Position numbers and translations under genes: made by a program
Part shown: positions 9,278 through 17,587 of the stretch, piece by piece
Layout: each line of letters opens with the position of its first letter
How positions within the stretch are numbered: the first letter of the stretch is position 1
From: AP-15 sp963772965
Lineage (GTDB): Bacteria > Pseudomonadota > Alphaproteobacteria > ATCC43930 > CGMCC-115725
Assembly (NCBI GenBank): GCA_963772965.1
Contig: CAVYZU010000006.1
Coordinates: forward strand, 496,001 to 560,000
Direction of reading: 5' to 3'
DNA length: 64,000 bases
Notes under the pieces: generated by a model
Database searches by the model: none
What the model was told of the DNA's origin: nothing
Seen by the model: the letters and a program-made list of their open reading frames with translations, nothing else

Positions 9278-9545
9278 TCAATGTGGCGGCACCCAATCGA
9301 AGTTCTGCCCCACATGTAGCGGCCCTGAACCATCCGCCCATACGGGACCGGACTCGGGAACCGTCTCGGGCGGAACCCAGACATATTGCGCGCCTTCGAG
9401 TTGTCAGTGCCCAGCCGCCATCGCGTAGGTGATGACTGGTTGGCCTGCGACAGGTTGCGCTGGAGCGACCGCAAGCGGGGAGGGGAGTGCAATATTATCT
9501 GGGCCGGGTCAACGTGAGTCCCGCGAGAACCGGGGCAATGCTGCC
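9278..9545 (-). pseudogene. Decayed small secreted protein with YxWxP repeats
   Basis: On the minus strand a signal-peptide-like piece (LIGSIAPVLAGLTLT) is followed, in another frame, by PVITYAMAAGH, a stop codon, then QLEGAQYVWVPPETVP. The expected continuation VQGRYMW lies in yet another frame, and the first frame ends in WVPPH. Known small periplasmic proteins carry GHW-QLEGAQYVWVPPET, so the stop most likely replaces a tryptophan (TGG to TGA). With a nonsense codon and at least two frameshifts this is a relic. No function is known for the family. Confidence 0.45.
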
Positions 9546-10071
9546 GATCAACACCTACGCGCGCTCGCGGAAGACACCGTTCGGGCTATTCTGTTGCTGC
9601 TCGCCGAGCTGGCTCGGCAGCAGCTCGCAGATCGCATCGGCATTGCCGGTGGCAAAAGTGTTGAAGGAATGGCTGTCACCTTGCGGCGGGGGCGGCTGTG
9701 AAGTTCAGCACCCCGACGTCGTCGTCGCGGCCGAAGCGGCGTGTCCGATGCCAGCACCTGGCCAAACAGTTCGCGGTCGGCCAACAGGCAGAAAACCACC
9801 GCGATTCTCAGCCTGCTCGCCAACTCCCTCGTGCCCAGGGCTCGGGGTTTGTGTGCTGGTCGACGGGAATGGCAATGGCTTCCGCTATTTGCGATGGGGG
9901 TGGGCTCCCGGGTCGACGCCGATCGCCACTCCACCAAACCGGCCTTTTCATGGTCTCTACAAAGGGGTCGGAGACCCGCACCTATTCCAGAAACTTGAGG
10001 ATTAAAAAATGAGCTCATCGAAGCTGGCTTTAGCAATGGGCCCAGCAAGCTCAAATTTCAGGGGCGCTGTT
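9546..10071. other. Degenerate stretch, no supported gene
   Basis: This region has several open frames on both strands but none I can assign. A plus-strand piece near 9560-9701 (ALAEDTVRAILLLLAELARQ) has coding-like codon use and may be a gene fragment. It lacks a credible start and known relatives, so I do not call it. Confidence 0.35.
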
Positions 10072-10228
10072 GGGCATCCGACTTTCTGCTGAAAAATCCT
10101 AGGGAAATGGTCCGCGAGTTCGATGCGGAAACGTTTGCGCGAAGTCGTCGAACTCCTCGACCTGCCGCCGCAGCCGAACGACGGAGCTGCGGAAACTCCT
10201 GCTGCACAAGGCATCGTGGGAGCGGTAG
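10072..10228 (+). pseudogene. TacA-like (DUF1778) antitoxin, C-terminal remnant
   Basis: Pieces in different frames reconstruct the C-terminus of a DUF1778 antitoxin: EFDAETFA, then VVELLDLPPQPND, then ELRKLLLHKASWE ending at TAG 10226-10228. The family ends in a PP-P-N segment followed by LRKLL and a terminal Trp-Glu, which wraps the acetyltransferase toxin. At least two frameshifts are required and the ribbon-helix-helix N-terminus is missing. Its position immediately before and overlapping a GNAT toxin-like frame supports the reading. Confidence 0.5.
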
Positions 10229-10739
10229 GGGATGACGAACTCGCAGCGTTGTTGCCGCCCGAGCTTGTTGCCGAGCGCCACGACCTGTCTGCTCTCGCGT
10301 CCGGCGAGCCCTCAGTCGATGACTGGCTCCGGCGGCGGGCGCGTGCCAATCTGCTCAGCGGTGCCTCGTGGACCTATGTCCGCAGTGCACGCCGATCCGA
10401 TCATTGTCTATTACACTCTCGCTGCCGGCGCGGTCACCGAGGTGTCCGGCCGAGTGCGGCGCAACTTGCCCGATCCGATCCCGATGGCGGTGCTCGGCCG
10501 GCTTGCGGTCGACCGGGCTTGGCAGGGCAGGGGGGTCGGCTGGCTGCTGCTTGGCTACGCCTTGCTGCGTACCTGCCAAAGCGACGGCGATCGTTCCCGT
10601 GCGTGGCATTCTGGTACGTGCACTGTCGCCCGCGGCGAAACGCTTTTATGATGGCTACGGCTCTCGCGAATCGCCAGCAAACTCGAGGATGCTTCTCGTC
10701 TCGCTGCAGGCCGCCGCCGCTACGCTACGGAATGTATAA
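10216..10739 (+). pseudogene. TacT-like GNAT acetyltransferase toxin, two frameshifts
   Basis: Three successive frames rebuild a GNAT toxin of the TacT type, which acetylates charged tRNA. The first holds HDLSALASGEPSVDDWLRRR and GASWTYV. The second holds YYTLAAGAV, RRNLPDPIPMAVLGRLAVDR and the acetyl-CoA loop WQGRGVGWLLL. The third holds ILVRALSPAAKRFYDGYG. Frame changes fall near 10372 and 10570-10600. It overlaps the end of the TacA remnant, as in intact TacAT pairs, and both genes are broken. Confidence 0.65.
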
Positions 10740-11521
10740 GCGCAAAACGCCGGTCCCAACCCCAGGTCGTCTACGGCTTTGCGTCTCGGGGCGCCTGACT
10801 GCTTATAGATTGGCATCAGCTCAGCCACGGGGTCCGCCGAGATCTTCCACGCCGATTGTAGGCGACCTCGCCTGATCCAGCGGCGAAAGTCTAGGGAAGC
10901 CCCAAATCTCCAGTTTTGTGTGGGGTTTGGGCCCGGTAGAGCGCGGCCGCTGGACCGTCAGCGATTTTCTGGTTTGAGTTGTTCATGATCTGGACGTACC
11001 GGTCGACATTGTTCTCCGAATTAAAAATTGCCGACGCTCGCTAGGCCGCGCGCATCGGGCCCGAGAACCGCTCGGGTGGTCAAGCGTAGCCGCGGCTCTT
11101 ACGAGTGCGCCGATATTGGATTGCGCTTGAATCCTGCGTACTCCCCAAGCCGTCGAAACGAGGTTTGGAACTCGCTGATCAATTCGACCAACTGGCGACG
11201 TCGGACTCTCCAGCGCCTTGACCTCATCAGGAAAACTGACTGCACAACGATCAACAGCAAACGTTGGCTGCACTGTAAAGTCAATACTAAGGGAGTAATC
11301 GAGCGGCAGTTTAGACGGGTTTTTGACGTTTGGGCCGATGATGTTTATCCCATCTTTGCCACTGGCTTTGTCCGGTTCAGTGCAACACGCTCGAACCCTA
11401 CAGAGTGGCATATGGACAACTGCAGCTGACACGCTGAACTCTCTAAATTCGAGGTTGACATGCGGTCCTAGTGGGGGGCAGCGTTGCGGTTGTAGACCCG
11501 CTGGGGCGACCCCAGTAAAGC
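10740..11521. other. Non-coding or unassigned stretch before the virB operon
   Basis: No gene can be supported in about 780 bp. A 198-codon minus-strand frame (10983-11579) and a 133-codon plus-strand frame overlap each other. Neither has a ribosome-binding site or known motifs, so both are probably chance frames. Base composition is somewhat less GC-rich than the flanks. The promoter of the secretion operon may begin near the right edge. Confidence 0.35.
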
Positions 11522-11557
11522 GGCGTGGGGTGGTACTGCGAATACCAACCCCACGCC
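11522..11557. other. Strong stem-loop upstream of virB operon
   Basis: GGCGTGGGGTGGTA (11522-11535) pairs with TACCAACCCCACGCC (11543-11557) around a 7-base loop, with a single bulged base. No U-run follows on either strand, so a classical intrinsic terminator is not supported. It could be an attenuator, a factor-dependent terminator structure or a protein-binding site in the leader of the operon that begins at 11684. Confidence 0.5.
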
Positions 11558-11641
11558 TAACTGACGGATGGAGGTACATTCCATGCGACAGCTATGGCTG
11601 TGTAAAACACTAACCTACCTGTCTGCAACTTCCGATTGGGG

Positions 11642-11667
11642 AACCGCACTGCCGTGGCAGTGCGGTT
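11642..11667. promoter_or_regulatory. 26-bp palindrome, candidate operator of the virB operon
   Basis: AACCGCACTGCC (11642-11653) and GGCAGTGCGGTT (11656-11667) are perfect 12-base inverted arms around a 2-base centre. The site ends 16 bp before the GTG of virB1, where a bound dimeric repressor would block transcription or initiation. No regulator gene for it lies next to the operon, so the binding protein is unknown. The symmetry is exact and unlikely to arise by chance. Confidence 0.6.
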
Positions 11668-11683
11668 GGCAGGTTGACGTGTC

Positions 11684-12212
11684 GTGGCCGCGCTGAGCAT
11701 CCCTGCAGCGCTGGCGATAGCGCTGCACTGCGCTCCGGCCGAGGACCCGACAATGCTGGTCGGGATCGCGCAGCGGGAAAGCGGCCTTGATCCGCTGACG
11801 CTGCACGACAACGCCTCGGGTGAGGTATGGCGCGGTGCGGGGGTGATCGAAGCCGCGCGGCGGCTGATCGCTGCCGGTCACTCGGTCGACCTTGGCGCCT
11901 GGCAGATCAACAGCCGTAATCTATCATTGCTCGGTCTCGGTATCGCCGACGCATTCGAGCCATGTAAAAGCGCGGCGGCCGCGGCACGCCTGATCGAATT
12001 GTTCAGTCGCTACAACACCGGAAGTCCGACGCCGAGGGATCGCGAACGGCTACGCGCGCTCGGTTCTGACCGCCATTCGCGCAGTCAAGGCCGCGAGCGC
12101 GACGCCGCCGCCAATCCCTGCACCCGTTCAATCATCGATGTCTGCACCTTATCCGTTCGCCAGGCCGTCGCCGACCGGCCGCGATCTCGTCTTCGCAACC
12201 GTAAGGAAGTAG
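11684..12212 (+). pseudogene. virB1: VirB1-like lytic transglycosylase, frameshifted
   Basis: VirB1 proteins open peptidoglycan for type IV secretion assembly. The GTG start at 11684 leads into an N-terminal hydrophobic segment, IAQRESGLDPLTLHDN with the catalytic glutamate, DLGAWQINSRNL and YNTGSP, all family marks. Just after SPTP the frame is lost near 12046. The next frame continues with GIANGYARSVLTAIRAVKAA and a proline-rich tail to TAG at 12210-12212. One inserted base in the run cgacgccgaggg explains it. The stop falls 3 bp before the virB2 ATG, as in an operon. An assembly error is possible. Confidence 0.75.
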
Positions 12213-12215
12213 GCC

Positions 12216-12425
12216 ATGTCCTGGCTCACAATTGTCCAGTCAATTTCGACCTTTGTCACCGGCACGTTCGGAACGACGCTGGTGATCATTGCCGTCGCGA
12301 TTGCCGGCGCTCGCGCGATGCTTCACGGCAGCTGGGGCCACTTCTGGAGCGCGATCGGCGGCGGCGCCGTGTTGGTCTGCGCATCCTGGGTTGTCCAGAC
12401 ATTTCTCGGCAGCGGCGGCGGCTGA
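12216..12425 (+). CDS. virB2: VirB2/TrbC-family pilin subunit
   Basis: This 69-residue protein is the expected size for the conjugative pilin precursor. It has an N-terminal signal-like helix, then two hydrophobic segments (TTLVIIAVAIAGARAML and AIGGGAVLVCASWVVQTFL) separated by a short polar HGSWGHFW loop. This is the TrbC/VirB2 hairpin inserted in the inner membrane before pilus assembly. It lies 3 bp after virB1 and 3 bp before virB3, consistent with one transcript. Intact. Confidence 0.85.
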   Translation: MSWLTIVQSISTFVTGTFGTTLVIIAVAIAGARAMLHGSWGHFWSAIGGGAVLVCASWVVQTFLGSGGG

Positions 12426-12428
12426 AAG

Positions 12429-12755
12429 ATGGCGGGGCGCGAGATGCTGTATCTCGCCTTGACGCGCCCCGCGCTGACCTGGGGCGTGCCGTTCGAAGCC
12501 TTGGCGCTGAACGTGATGATGACTTTCATCGCCGGCCTGGAGCTGTCGGCGCCGACGATCTGGCGCTCGCCGCTGATGTTTTGGGCGGCAGCAATACCGA
12601 TCCACATCGGGCTGCGGCGGCTCACATCCTGGGATTATCACTGGTTCCGCACGGTACGGCTATGGGCGCTGACGGTTTGCGCCGGGTGCAGCACGCTGGC
12701 AAGTCTGCCTACCCAACCGGCGCGGTCAGGCCGCGAGGTGGCGTCAAGTGGCTAA
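12429..12755 (+). CDS. virB3: VirB3 inner-membrane component
   Basis: This 108-residue protein starts with LYLALTRPALTWGVPFEALA, the N-terminal signature of VirB3, followed by two transmembrane helices and a WDYHWFR segment. VirB3 works with the VirB4 ATPase at the inner membrane in pilus assembly. Its end overlaps the virB4 start by 8 bp, suggesting coupled translation. The C-terminal 25 residues after TVRLW are less typical. Confidence 0.85.
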   Translation: MAGREMLYLALTRPALTWGVPFEALALNVMMTFIAGLELSAPTIWRSPLMFWAAAIPIHIGLRRLTSWDYHWFRTVRLWALTVCAGCSTLASLPTQPARSGREVASSG

Positions 12756-15051
12756 GCGCCTCGAGGCCCTGCTGGGCGACAAAATTCCGCTCGAGGATCA
12801 CATCGCTGACGACGTCGTGCTGACTAAGGGCAATGGCGTCCTGGCGATGTTTTCGGCCGATGGGGTGTTTCCCGACACCGCCGACGAGGTCGACATCGCT
12901 GCTTGGTTCGACCGGCTGCATAACGCGCTGCGAAACATCGCGGCCGAGGATGTCGAGCTGACGGTCTACCAGTGCCGCGGCGAAGCCGAACCTTCGAGCT
13001 GCGAAGCGGGGGTACATCGAACGCCCTTCGCGCGGCAGCTGGAAGCCGCCTATCGCGAGAGCCTGCTCCGCGGTTTTTTATATTCGAACCGGCTGTTTCT
13101 AGCAGTCCAGGTGCATGCGCCGCCCGCGGCAACACAAAACGTCGTGCGGTTCCTGGCCGATGCCGGCACGGATCCTCGCGGCGGGATCAACGAGCGAAAA
13201 AACCGGCTCAACGAGATTTGCCATCTGCTGCAAGCGCAACTCGGCATGTTCGGTTTGCGCCGGCTGGGTTATGTCCGGCGCGGTCAGGTTATCTTCGATG
13301 AGATCGCCGAGGCCATCGTATTCGCCATGACGGGCGTTTGGCGCGAGATCGGCGCCACGACCGGGCGCATGGGCAATGCGATGTTTTCGGAAACGCTGCG
13401 GTTTCGGCGCAAGCACCTCGAGATCCATGGGGCCGGAGATCCGGCCTATGCCGCGATGTTCGCCTTTAAGGAATATCCGGCGACCACCTGGGCCGGGATG
13501 TTTTACGACCTGATGGTGGCGCCGTACCGCTGCACGCTGATGCAGTCCTATCGCTTTTTGTCCAACGCGGTCGGGATGGGTGCGGTTGGCCGTAAGCAGA
13601 ACAAAATGCTGGCGGCCGGCGACAAGGCATTGAGCCAATCGGAGGCGCTAACCGAGGCCGCCGACGAGCTGATGTCACGCAAATGGGTGCTGGGCGACCA
13701 TAGCCTGGTCTTGATCGCCTTTGCCGACAGTCCTCGCGCTATCGCCGAGGTCGGCAATGCAGCGTGGCGCGACCTCGCGGCCTGCGGCTTGGTGGCAACC
13801 CGGATGACGCACGCCCTGCAGGCCGCGTATCTGTCAATGCTGCCATCAGGCGGGTTCTGGCGGCCGCGGCCCGGCTTTGTGAAATCCTCGAACTTTGTTG
13901 CGTTCGCGCCTCTCTATAACTGGCCGGCGGGCCCGGATCGCGGGCACTGGCCGGGATCGCCGATTGCCGTCTTCCGCACCCTTGCGGGGACACCCTACCG
14001 CTTCCATTGGCAGGTCGGCGATGTCGGCAATACGCTGATCACCGGCGCCACAGGATCAGGCAAAACCACATTGGTGGCATTCCTGATTGCGATGACAGCC
14101 GGCCGCGCCCGTGTCGTGGCATTGGACCACAAGCGCGGCTGGGACCTGCTGATCCATCGCATGGGCGGCGACTACGCCGTGCTGGGGGCAGGGGAGCCAC
14201 ACTTCGCACCGTTGAAGGCGCTGGACGCCACGCCGCGCAACATCGAGTTCCTGACCGACCTGATCCGCGGTTGCATTGGCGGCGAGATGACCGAGGAAGA
14301 AGGCCGCCGTCTCGCCCTCGGTCTTGCGACGGTCATGGAATTGCCGCCCGGGGACCGTGGCCTCGGCGAACTGCGCGCTTTTTTCGACAACGAACCGGAA
14401 GGGGCGGGCGCTCGTCTCGAAAAGTGGTGCCACGGGAGCGAGCTCGGCTGGGTCATCGACGCTCCGGTCGACACCGTCCGGTTCGCGCGTTTGAACGGGC
14501 TCGACACAACGGCGCTGCTCGACAACGAACGGGCGCGCGGGCCCGCCCTTGCGTATCTCTATCACCGGATATCGCTATTGCTCGACGGCACGCCGCTGCT
14601 GATCCCGTGCGATGAGGGCTGGCGGGCACTGATCGACCCGACCTTCCGCGGCATCATCGAAAAGCAGCTGCGCACCATCCGCAGCCGCAATGGTGCAGTG
14701 GTATTCATCACCCAATCGCCGCGCGACATCGTCGACAGCGGCATTGTCAACATTCTGGTCGAACAGTGCCCGTCGCAATTTCATCTCGCGAACCCGCGCG
14801 GCACCCGCGAGGACTATGTCGACGGACTGAAGCTGACATCAGGGCAATTCGAGGCGTTGCGCGGATTGCAGGGCGGGGAGGGGCTGTTCCTGCTGGTCCA
14901 GGGCGACAAGAGCGTTGTCGCGCAATTGCCGCTGCGCGGGCTCGATGAATATATCCGCGTTCTGTCGGCGCGAGAGGAAGACTTGCAGGGCGCCGCCCTC
15001 AATCACGCCTCTGCCGACACCTTGGGGGAACTGCAGGAGGCAGCGGAATGA
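12748..15051 (+). CDS. virB4: VirB4 type IV secretion ATPase
   Basis: This 767-residue ATPase energises pilus and channel assembly at the inner membrane. The N-terminal half carries CagE/TrbE/VirB4 features (IPLEDHIADDVVLT, then RVSLLRGFLYSNRL-like and FQSYRFLS-like segments). The C-terminal motor has the Walker A GATGSGKTTL (about residue 431) and Walker B LLIPCDEGW (about 618), followed by VFITQSPRDIVDSGI. The GTG start at 12748 overlaps virB3. Length and motifs are complete, so this component looks functional even though later operon genes are missing. Confidence 0.93.
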   Translation: MAKRLEALLGDKIPLEDHIADDVVLTKGNGVLAMFSADGVFPDTADEVDIAAWFDRLHNALRNIAAEDVELTVYQCRGEAEPSSCEAGVHRTPFARQLEAAYRESLLRGFLYSNRLFLAVQVHAPPAATQNVVRFLADAGTDPRGGINERKNRLNEICHLLQAQLGMFGLRRLGYVRRGQVIFDEIAEAIVFAMTGVWREIGATTGRMGNAMFSETLRFRRKHLEIHGAGDPAYAAMFAFKEYPATTWAGMFYDLMVAPYRCTLMQSYRFLSNAVGMGAVGRKQNKMLAAGDKALSQSEALTEAADELMSRKWVLGDHSLVLIAFADSPRAIAEVGNAAWRDLAACGLVATRMTHALQAAYLSMLPSGGFWRPRPGFVKSSNFVAFAPLYNWPAGPDRGHWPGSPIAVFRTLAGTPYRFHWQVGDVGNTLITGATGSGKTTLVAFLIAMTAGRARVVALDHKRGWDLLIHRMGGDYAVLGAGEPHFAPLKALDATPRNIEFLTDLIRGCIGGEMTEEEGRRLALGLATVMELPPGDRGLGELRAFFDNEPEGAGARLEKWCHGSELGWVIDAPVDTVRFARLNGLDTTALLDNERARGPALAYLYHRISLLLDGTPLLIPCDEGWRALIDPTFRGIIEKQLRTIRSRNGAVVFITQSPRDIVDSGIVNILVEQCPSQFHLANPRGTREDYVDGLKLTSGQFEALRGLQGGEGLFLLVQGDKSVVAQLPLRGLDEYIRVLSAREEDLQGAALNHASADTLGELQEAAE

Positions 15052-15889
15052 CTCCGCCAGACGCGTCCTCCTCGGCGCAGCAGCGGGCATCGCATTCGCG
15101 GTCGGCTATTCGACGTTGGCGCGCGCTGACTTGCCGGTAATCGATGCGGCGGCGCTCGGACAATGGGCCCAGCAGCTTCAGAATGATGTCAAAGCCTATG
15201 CGCTGGACCTCCAGCGTTATGCCGGCGAGGTCAAATCGTGGGCGACGCAGAATTTGCAGTGGTTGCAGCAAGTGCAGCAATACACCACGCAGCTACAGCA
15301 ATACGCCAACGAAGTTGAGATGTTCCAAAATTGGGTGCACAACCCAAATCTCGGCGGGGCGATGGGATTTCTAAATATCGCGGGGTTGGGCAATAGCTTG
15401 CCGGTCAATGCTTCGGCGGTACTTAATCTGGTCAATGGCCGCTCTTATGGTCAGGGTGGCTTGCCGGAAATCTCGGGTGTCCTGTCGAGCCTGTCGGGTC
15501 TGACTGCGGGCGCCTACGCGGCCAACCACGTTTACACTCCGACCGATGCCAGTTGGGCCAGCCAGGCGATTGCTTCCAATGCGAATTCCATCGCCGGCGA
15601 GCAAGGCGCGGCGCAGGCGGCCTACACCGATTTGCAGACCCACGCCGCGGCGCTCCAGGCGTTGCGCGATCATCTGACAGCATCGAGCTCGCCCAAGGAC
15701 GTACAGGATGCCCAGGCGCAAATTGAGCTTGAGCAGGTGTGGACGGCCAATGAAGGCGCCCAGCTCACGGCGATCAGCGCGGTTTACGCCGCGCAGCGCG
15801 ACGCGTTGGCGCAACGCGACAATGAAAAGATGAACCAGGACATTACTGCGTTCATTGCCTCTGCACCGGCAGACGCGCAACCCGAATAA
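15048..15889 (+). CDS. virB5: VirB5-family pilus-tip protein, start unclear
   Basis: The mature part is clear: a signal peptide RRVLLGAAAGIAFAVGYSTLARA, then a long helical, glutamine-rich region (WLQQVQQYTTQLQQYANEVE) and QALRDHLTA, as in VirB5/TrbJ proteins of the periplasm and pilus tip. The ATG at 15048 that overlaps the virB4 stop is in a different frame from this protein. In the correct frame no ATG, GTG or TTG precedes the signal peptide for a reasonable distance. Either one base has been lost or gained just after the ATG, or a rare start such as CTG is used. The stop at 15889 is secure. Confidence 0.7.
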
Positions 15890-15899
15890 GGAGAGAGAA

Positions 15900-16259
15900 A
15901 TGGTTCAGATGCGCATTGTCTATCTGGTGCTGGCCTGTGGCGTATCTGGCGCAATCGGTGCGGGAGGCGCTTTGTATTACGTAAGGAACGTTCCCTGCCC
16001 GGTCGCAAGTGCAGCCGCCGCGCCGGCTCCCGGTGCAAACCAGACCTTCACCGTCCCGCCTGCGCGCACCGTCTCGTGGTATGAAGCGCACCCAGACCAA
16101 GTAAAAGTAAAGTTGGCGACGTGCAACAACAGTCCTGGGACCGCGATGCATGATCCCGAATGTTATAACGCAGAGAGCGCCAAAGAGCATAGCGACATCG
16201 ATCATTTTATTGGCGGCGCGCCCAAGGATGCCCAGCCGGTTGTGCCCAACCGGCATTAG
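15900..16259 (+). CDS. EexN-like entry-exclusion protein
   Basis: EexN-type proteins sit in the envelope of donor cells and block redundant DNA entry. This 119-residue product begins with a hydrophobic signal (MVQMRIVYLVLACGVSGAIG). Its C-terminal half has TVSWYEAHPDQVKVKLATC, PGTAMHDPECYNAESAKE: the Trp-Tyr-x-x-His and paired-cysteine pattern of the family. The ATG at 15900 is chosen for its AAGGAGAGA box. It lies between virB5 and virB6, a standard place for eex genes. Whether it is lipidated is unclear, because the signal cysteine is not in a canonical lipobox. Confidence 0.75.
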   Translation: MVQMRIVYLVLACGVSGAIGAGGALYYVRNVPCPVASAAAAPAPGANQTFTVPPARTVSWYEAHPDQVKVKLATCNNSPGTAMHDPECYNAESAKEHSDIDHFIGGAPKDAQPVVPNRH

Positions 16260-16397
16260 GTGAAGACGCGGCCGATGGTCGGTCTGGTCATTCTCTTTAT
16301 CGCGATATACGCCGCGCTGCATCGAAACTACGTCGCTGCCGGTATCTGTGTGCTCGTGGCGATTTATGCGCTGCTGTCCGTCAGGGCGCGCTTCTAA
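16260..16397 (+). CDS. 45-residue membrane protein between eexN and virB6
   Basis: A GTG one base after the eexN stop opens a 45-codon frame ending at TAA 16395-16397, just 17 bp before virB6. The product is MKTRPMVGLVILFIAIYAAL, a short polar turn, then a second hydrophobic stretch VAAGICVLVAIYALLSVRAR: two membrane helices in a hairpin. No family is recognised. The tight spacing and codon pattern support a real gene of the secretion operon, perhaps acting with the exclusion protein or with VirB6. Function unknown. Confidence 0.6.
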   Translation: MKTRPMVGLVILFIAIYAALHRNYVAAGICVLVAIYALLSVRARF

Positions 16398-16414
16398 TCC
16401 GAAGGAAACCCGTC

Positions 16415-17437
16415 ATGGGCACATGGAGTCTCTTCGAACAGCTCTATACGGGACTGATTACGCCGCTTATGGCGCAGCTCCAGGGAATGATTGGGAATGT
16501 CTGCTCGACGATGCAGCCGATCGGGCTAGCGACGATTACAGTTTGGTTGGCGTTTGTCGGTATCGATATCGCCATCGGGCATAAGGCACTCCCGGCTGCC
16601 TGCAAGGATTTTGGAGTAGCGGCCTGCGTAATCGTGCTGCTGGGGGCCGGGCAATATACGCAGTATATCAGCGATCTATTCCTGACGGCGGTGCCGAATA
16701 CCGTTGGGGCAGCGCTCGGCGGCACGACGTCGCCCGCCGCCGGCCTCGATAAAGTACTCAATCTAGTGTGGACCGAGGCGGCGGTCACCTACAGGGGCCT
16801 GAGCGACTGGTCATTAAAGACAGTCGGATTGTCGATCGCTGTCATGGCGGTTTTGGTCGTCTCGGTTGTCGCGGTTTCGTACGCCTTCCTGATCTACATG
16901 GTCGCCGCCATTCTCAACGTGGCGGCAATCGTGGTCGGCCCCGTGTTTTTGGCGTTGGCTCTCGTGCCGGCAACGCGCCGGTTTACGGCCGGCTGGTTTG
17001 GCGTGCTGATCGGCGGCTGTACAACCCAGCTTATGGCATTGGCGATCATTCAGCTGATGAGCGGCACCGAGCTCACCATGATGCACACGCTGTTCGCGCC
17101 CGGCGCCGCCGCAGACAACAACTTCGTAATCCTGGCGGCGTTGGTGCAGGTCGGCGTCCTGCTCGGCCTCGGCGGCGCGGTTACGGCAAAGATCCCGGAT
17201 ATCGCGCGAGCGATAGCGCACGGCGTCTATCATGGCTCCGCCGGCATCAATTCAGCGACATTCGGAATGGCGCGTGAGGTTACGCAAGCCGCCGCCGGCG
17301 GTGCGGCGCGGGGCGCGCGGGCCATAGCTTCCGGAGCGATTTGGGCCGCCGGGGGGTCCTCGGGCAATGGCGAGAGCGGCGCTCCTTGGCGAACGAAAGG
17401 CCCGGTCGGTCGATCGCTGAGCAGAGGAGATCGTTAA
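16415..17437 (+). CDS. virB6: VirB6/TrbL polytopic membrane protein
   Basis: VirB6 forms the inner-membrane part of the translocation channel. The 340-residue protein has the family's N-terminal WSLFEQLYTGL segment and at least five hydrophobic helices (for example AVMAVLVVSVVAVSYAFLIY and NVAAIVVGPVFLALALVPAT, with the conserved F-A-W-like region replaced by RRFTAGWFGVLIGGC). A polar Gly/Ala/Arg-rich tail closes it. It sits between the small membrane gene and virB7, with an ATG at 16415 preceded by GAAGGAAA. It appears intact. Confidence 0.88.
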   Translation: MGTWSLFEQLYTGLITPLMAQLQGMIGNVCSTMQPIGLATITVWLAFVGIDIAIGHKALPAACKDFGVAACVIVLLGAGQYTQYISDLFLTAVPNTVGAALGGTTSPAAGLDKVLNLVWTEAAVTYRGLSDWSLKTVGLSIAVMAVLVVSVVAVSYAFLIYMVAAILNVAAIVVGPVFLALALVPATRRFTAGWFGVLIGGCTTQLMALAIIQLMSGTELTMMHTLFAPGAAADNNFVILAALVQVGVLLGLGGAVTAKIPDIARAIAHGVYHGSAGINSATFGMAREVTQAAAGGAARGARAIASGAIWAAGGSSGNGESGAPWRTKGPVGRSLSRGDR

Positions 17438-17587
17438 ATGATTCGGTTCGCATGCGTTGCGTTTGCCCTTTGCTTTCTGGCGGCTTGCGCCAGCACCAGC
17501 GACATGCCGTTGCCGATGGTTCACCTGGACGATCCGACCTGGGGACTGGTCCCGGACCACCTTGATTTCGGCGCGCTGCCGCAGTGA
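17438..17587 (+). CDS. virB7: Small VirB7-like lipoprotein
   Basis: The ATG at 17438 begins a 49-residue lipoprotein: a basic start, hydrophobic segment FACVAFALCF, then the lipobox LAAC, giving a mature peptide of about 32 residues. Size, lipobox and position between virB6 and virB8 are those of VirB7, which anchors VirB9 in the outer membrane. Sequence similarity within VirB7 is too weak to prove it. The last codons overlap the virB8 start by 4 bp. Confidence 0.75.
   Translation: MIRFACVAFALCFLAACASTSDMPLPMVHLDDPTWGLVPDHLDFGALPQ

Noticed and set aside
10983..11579. 198-codon minus-strand frame before the virB operon
   Set aside because: No ribosome-binding site, no recognised motif, and an overlapping plus-strand frame of equal quality; probably chance.
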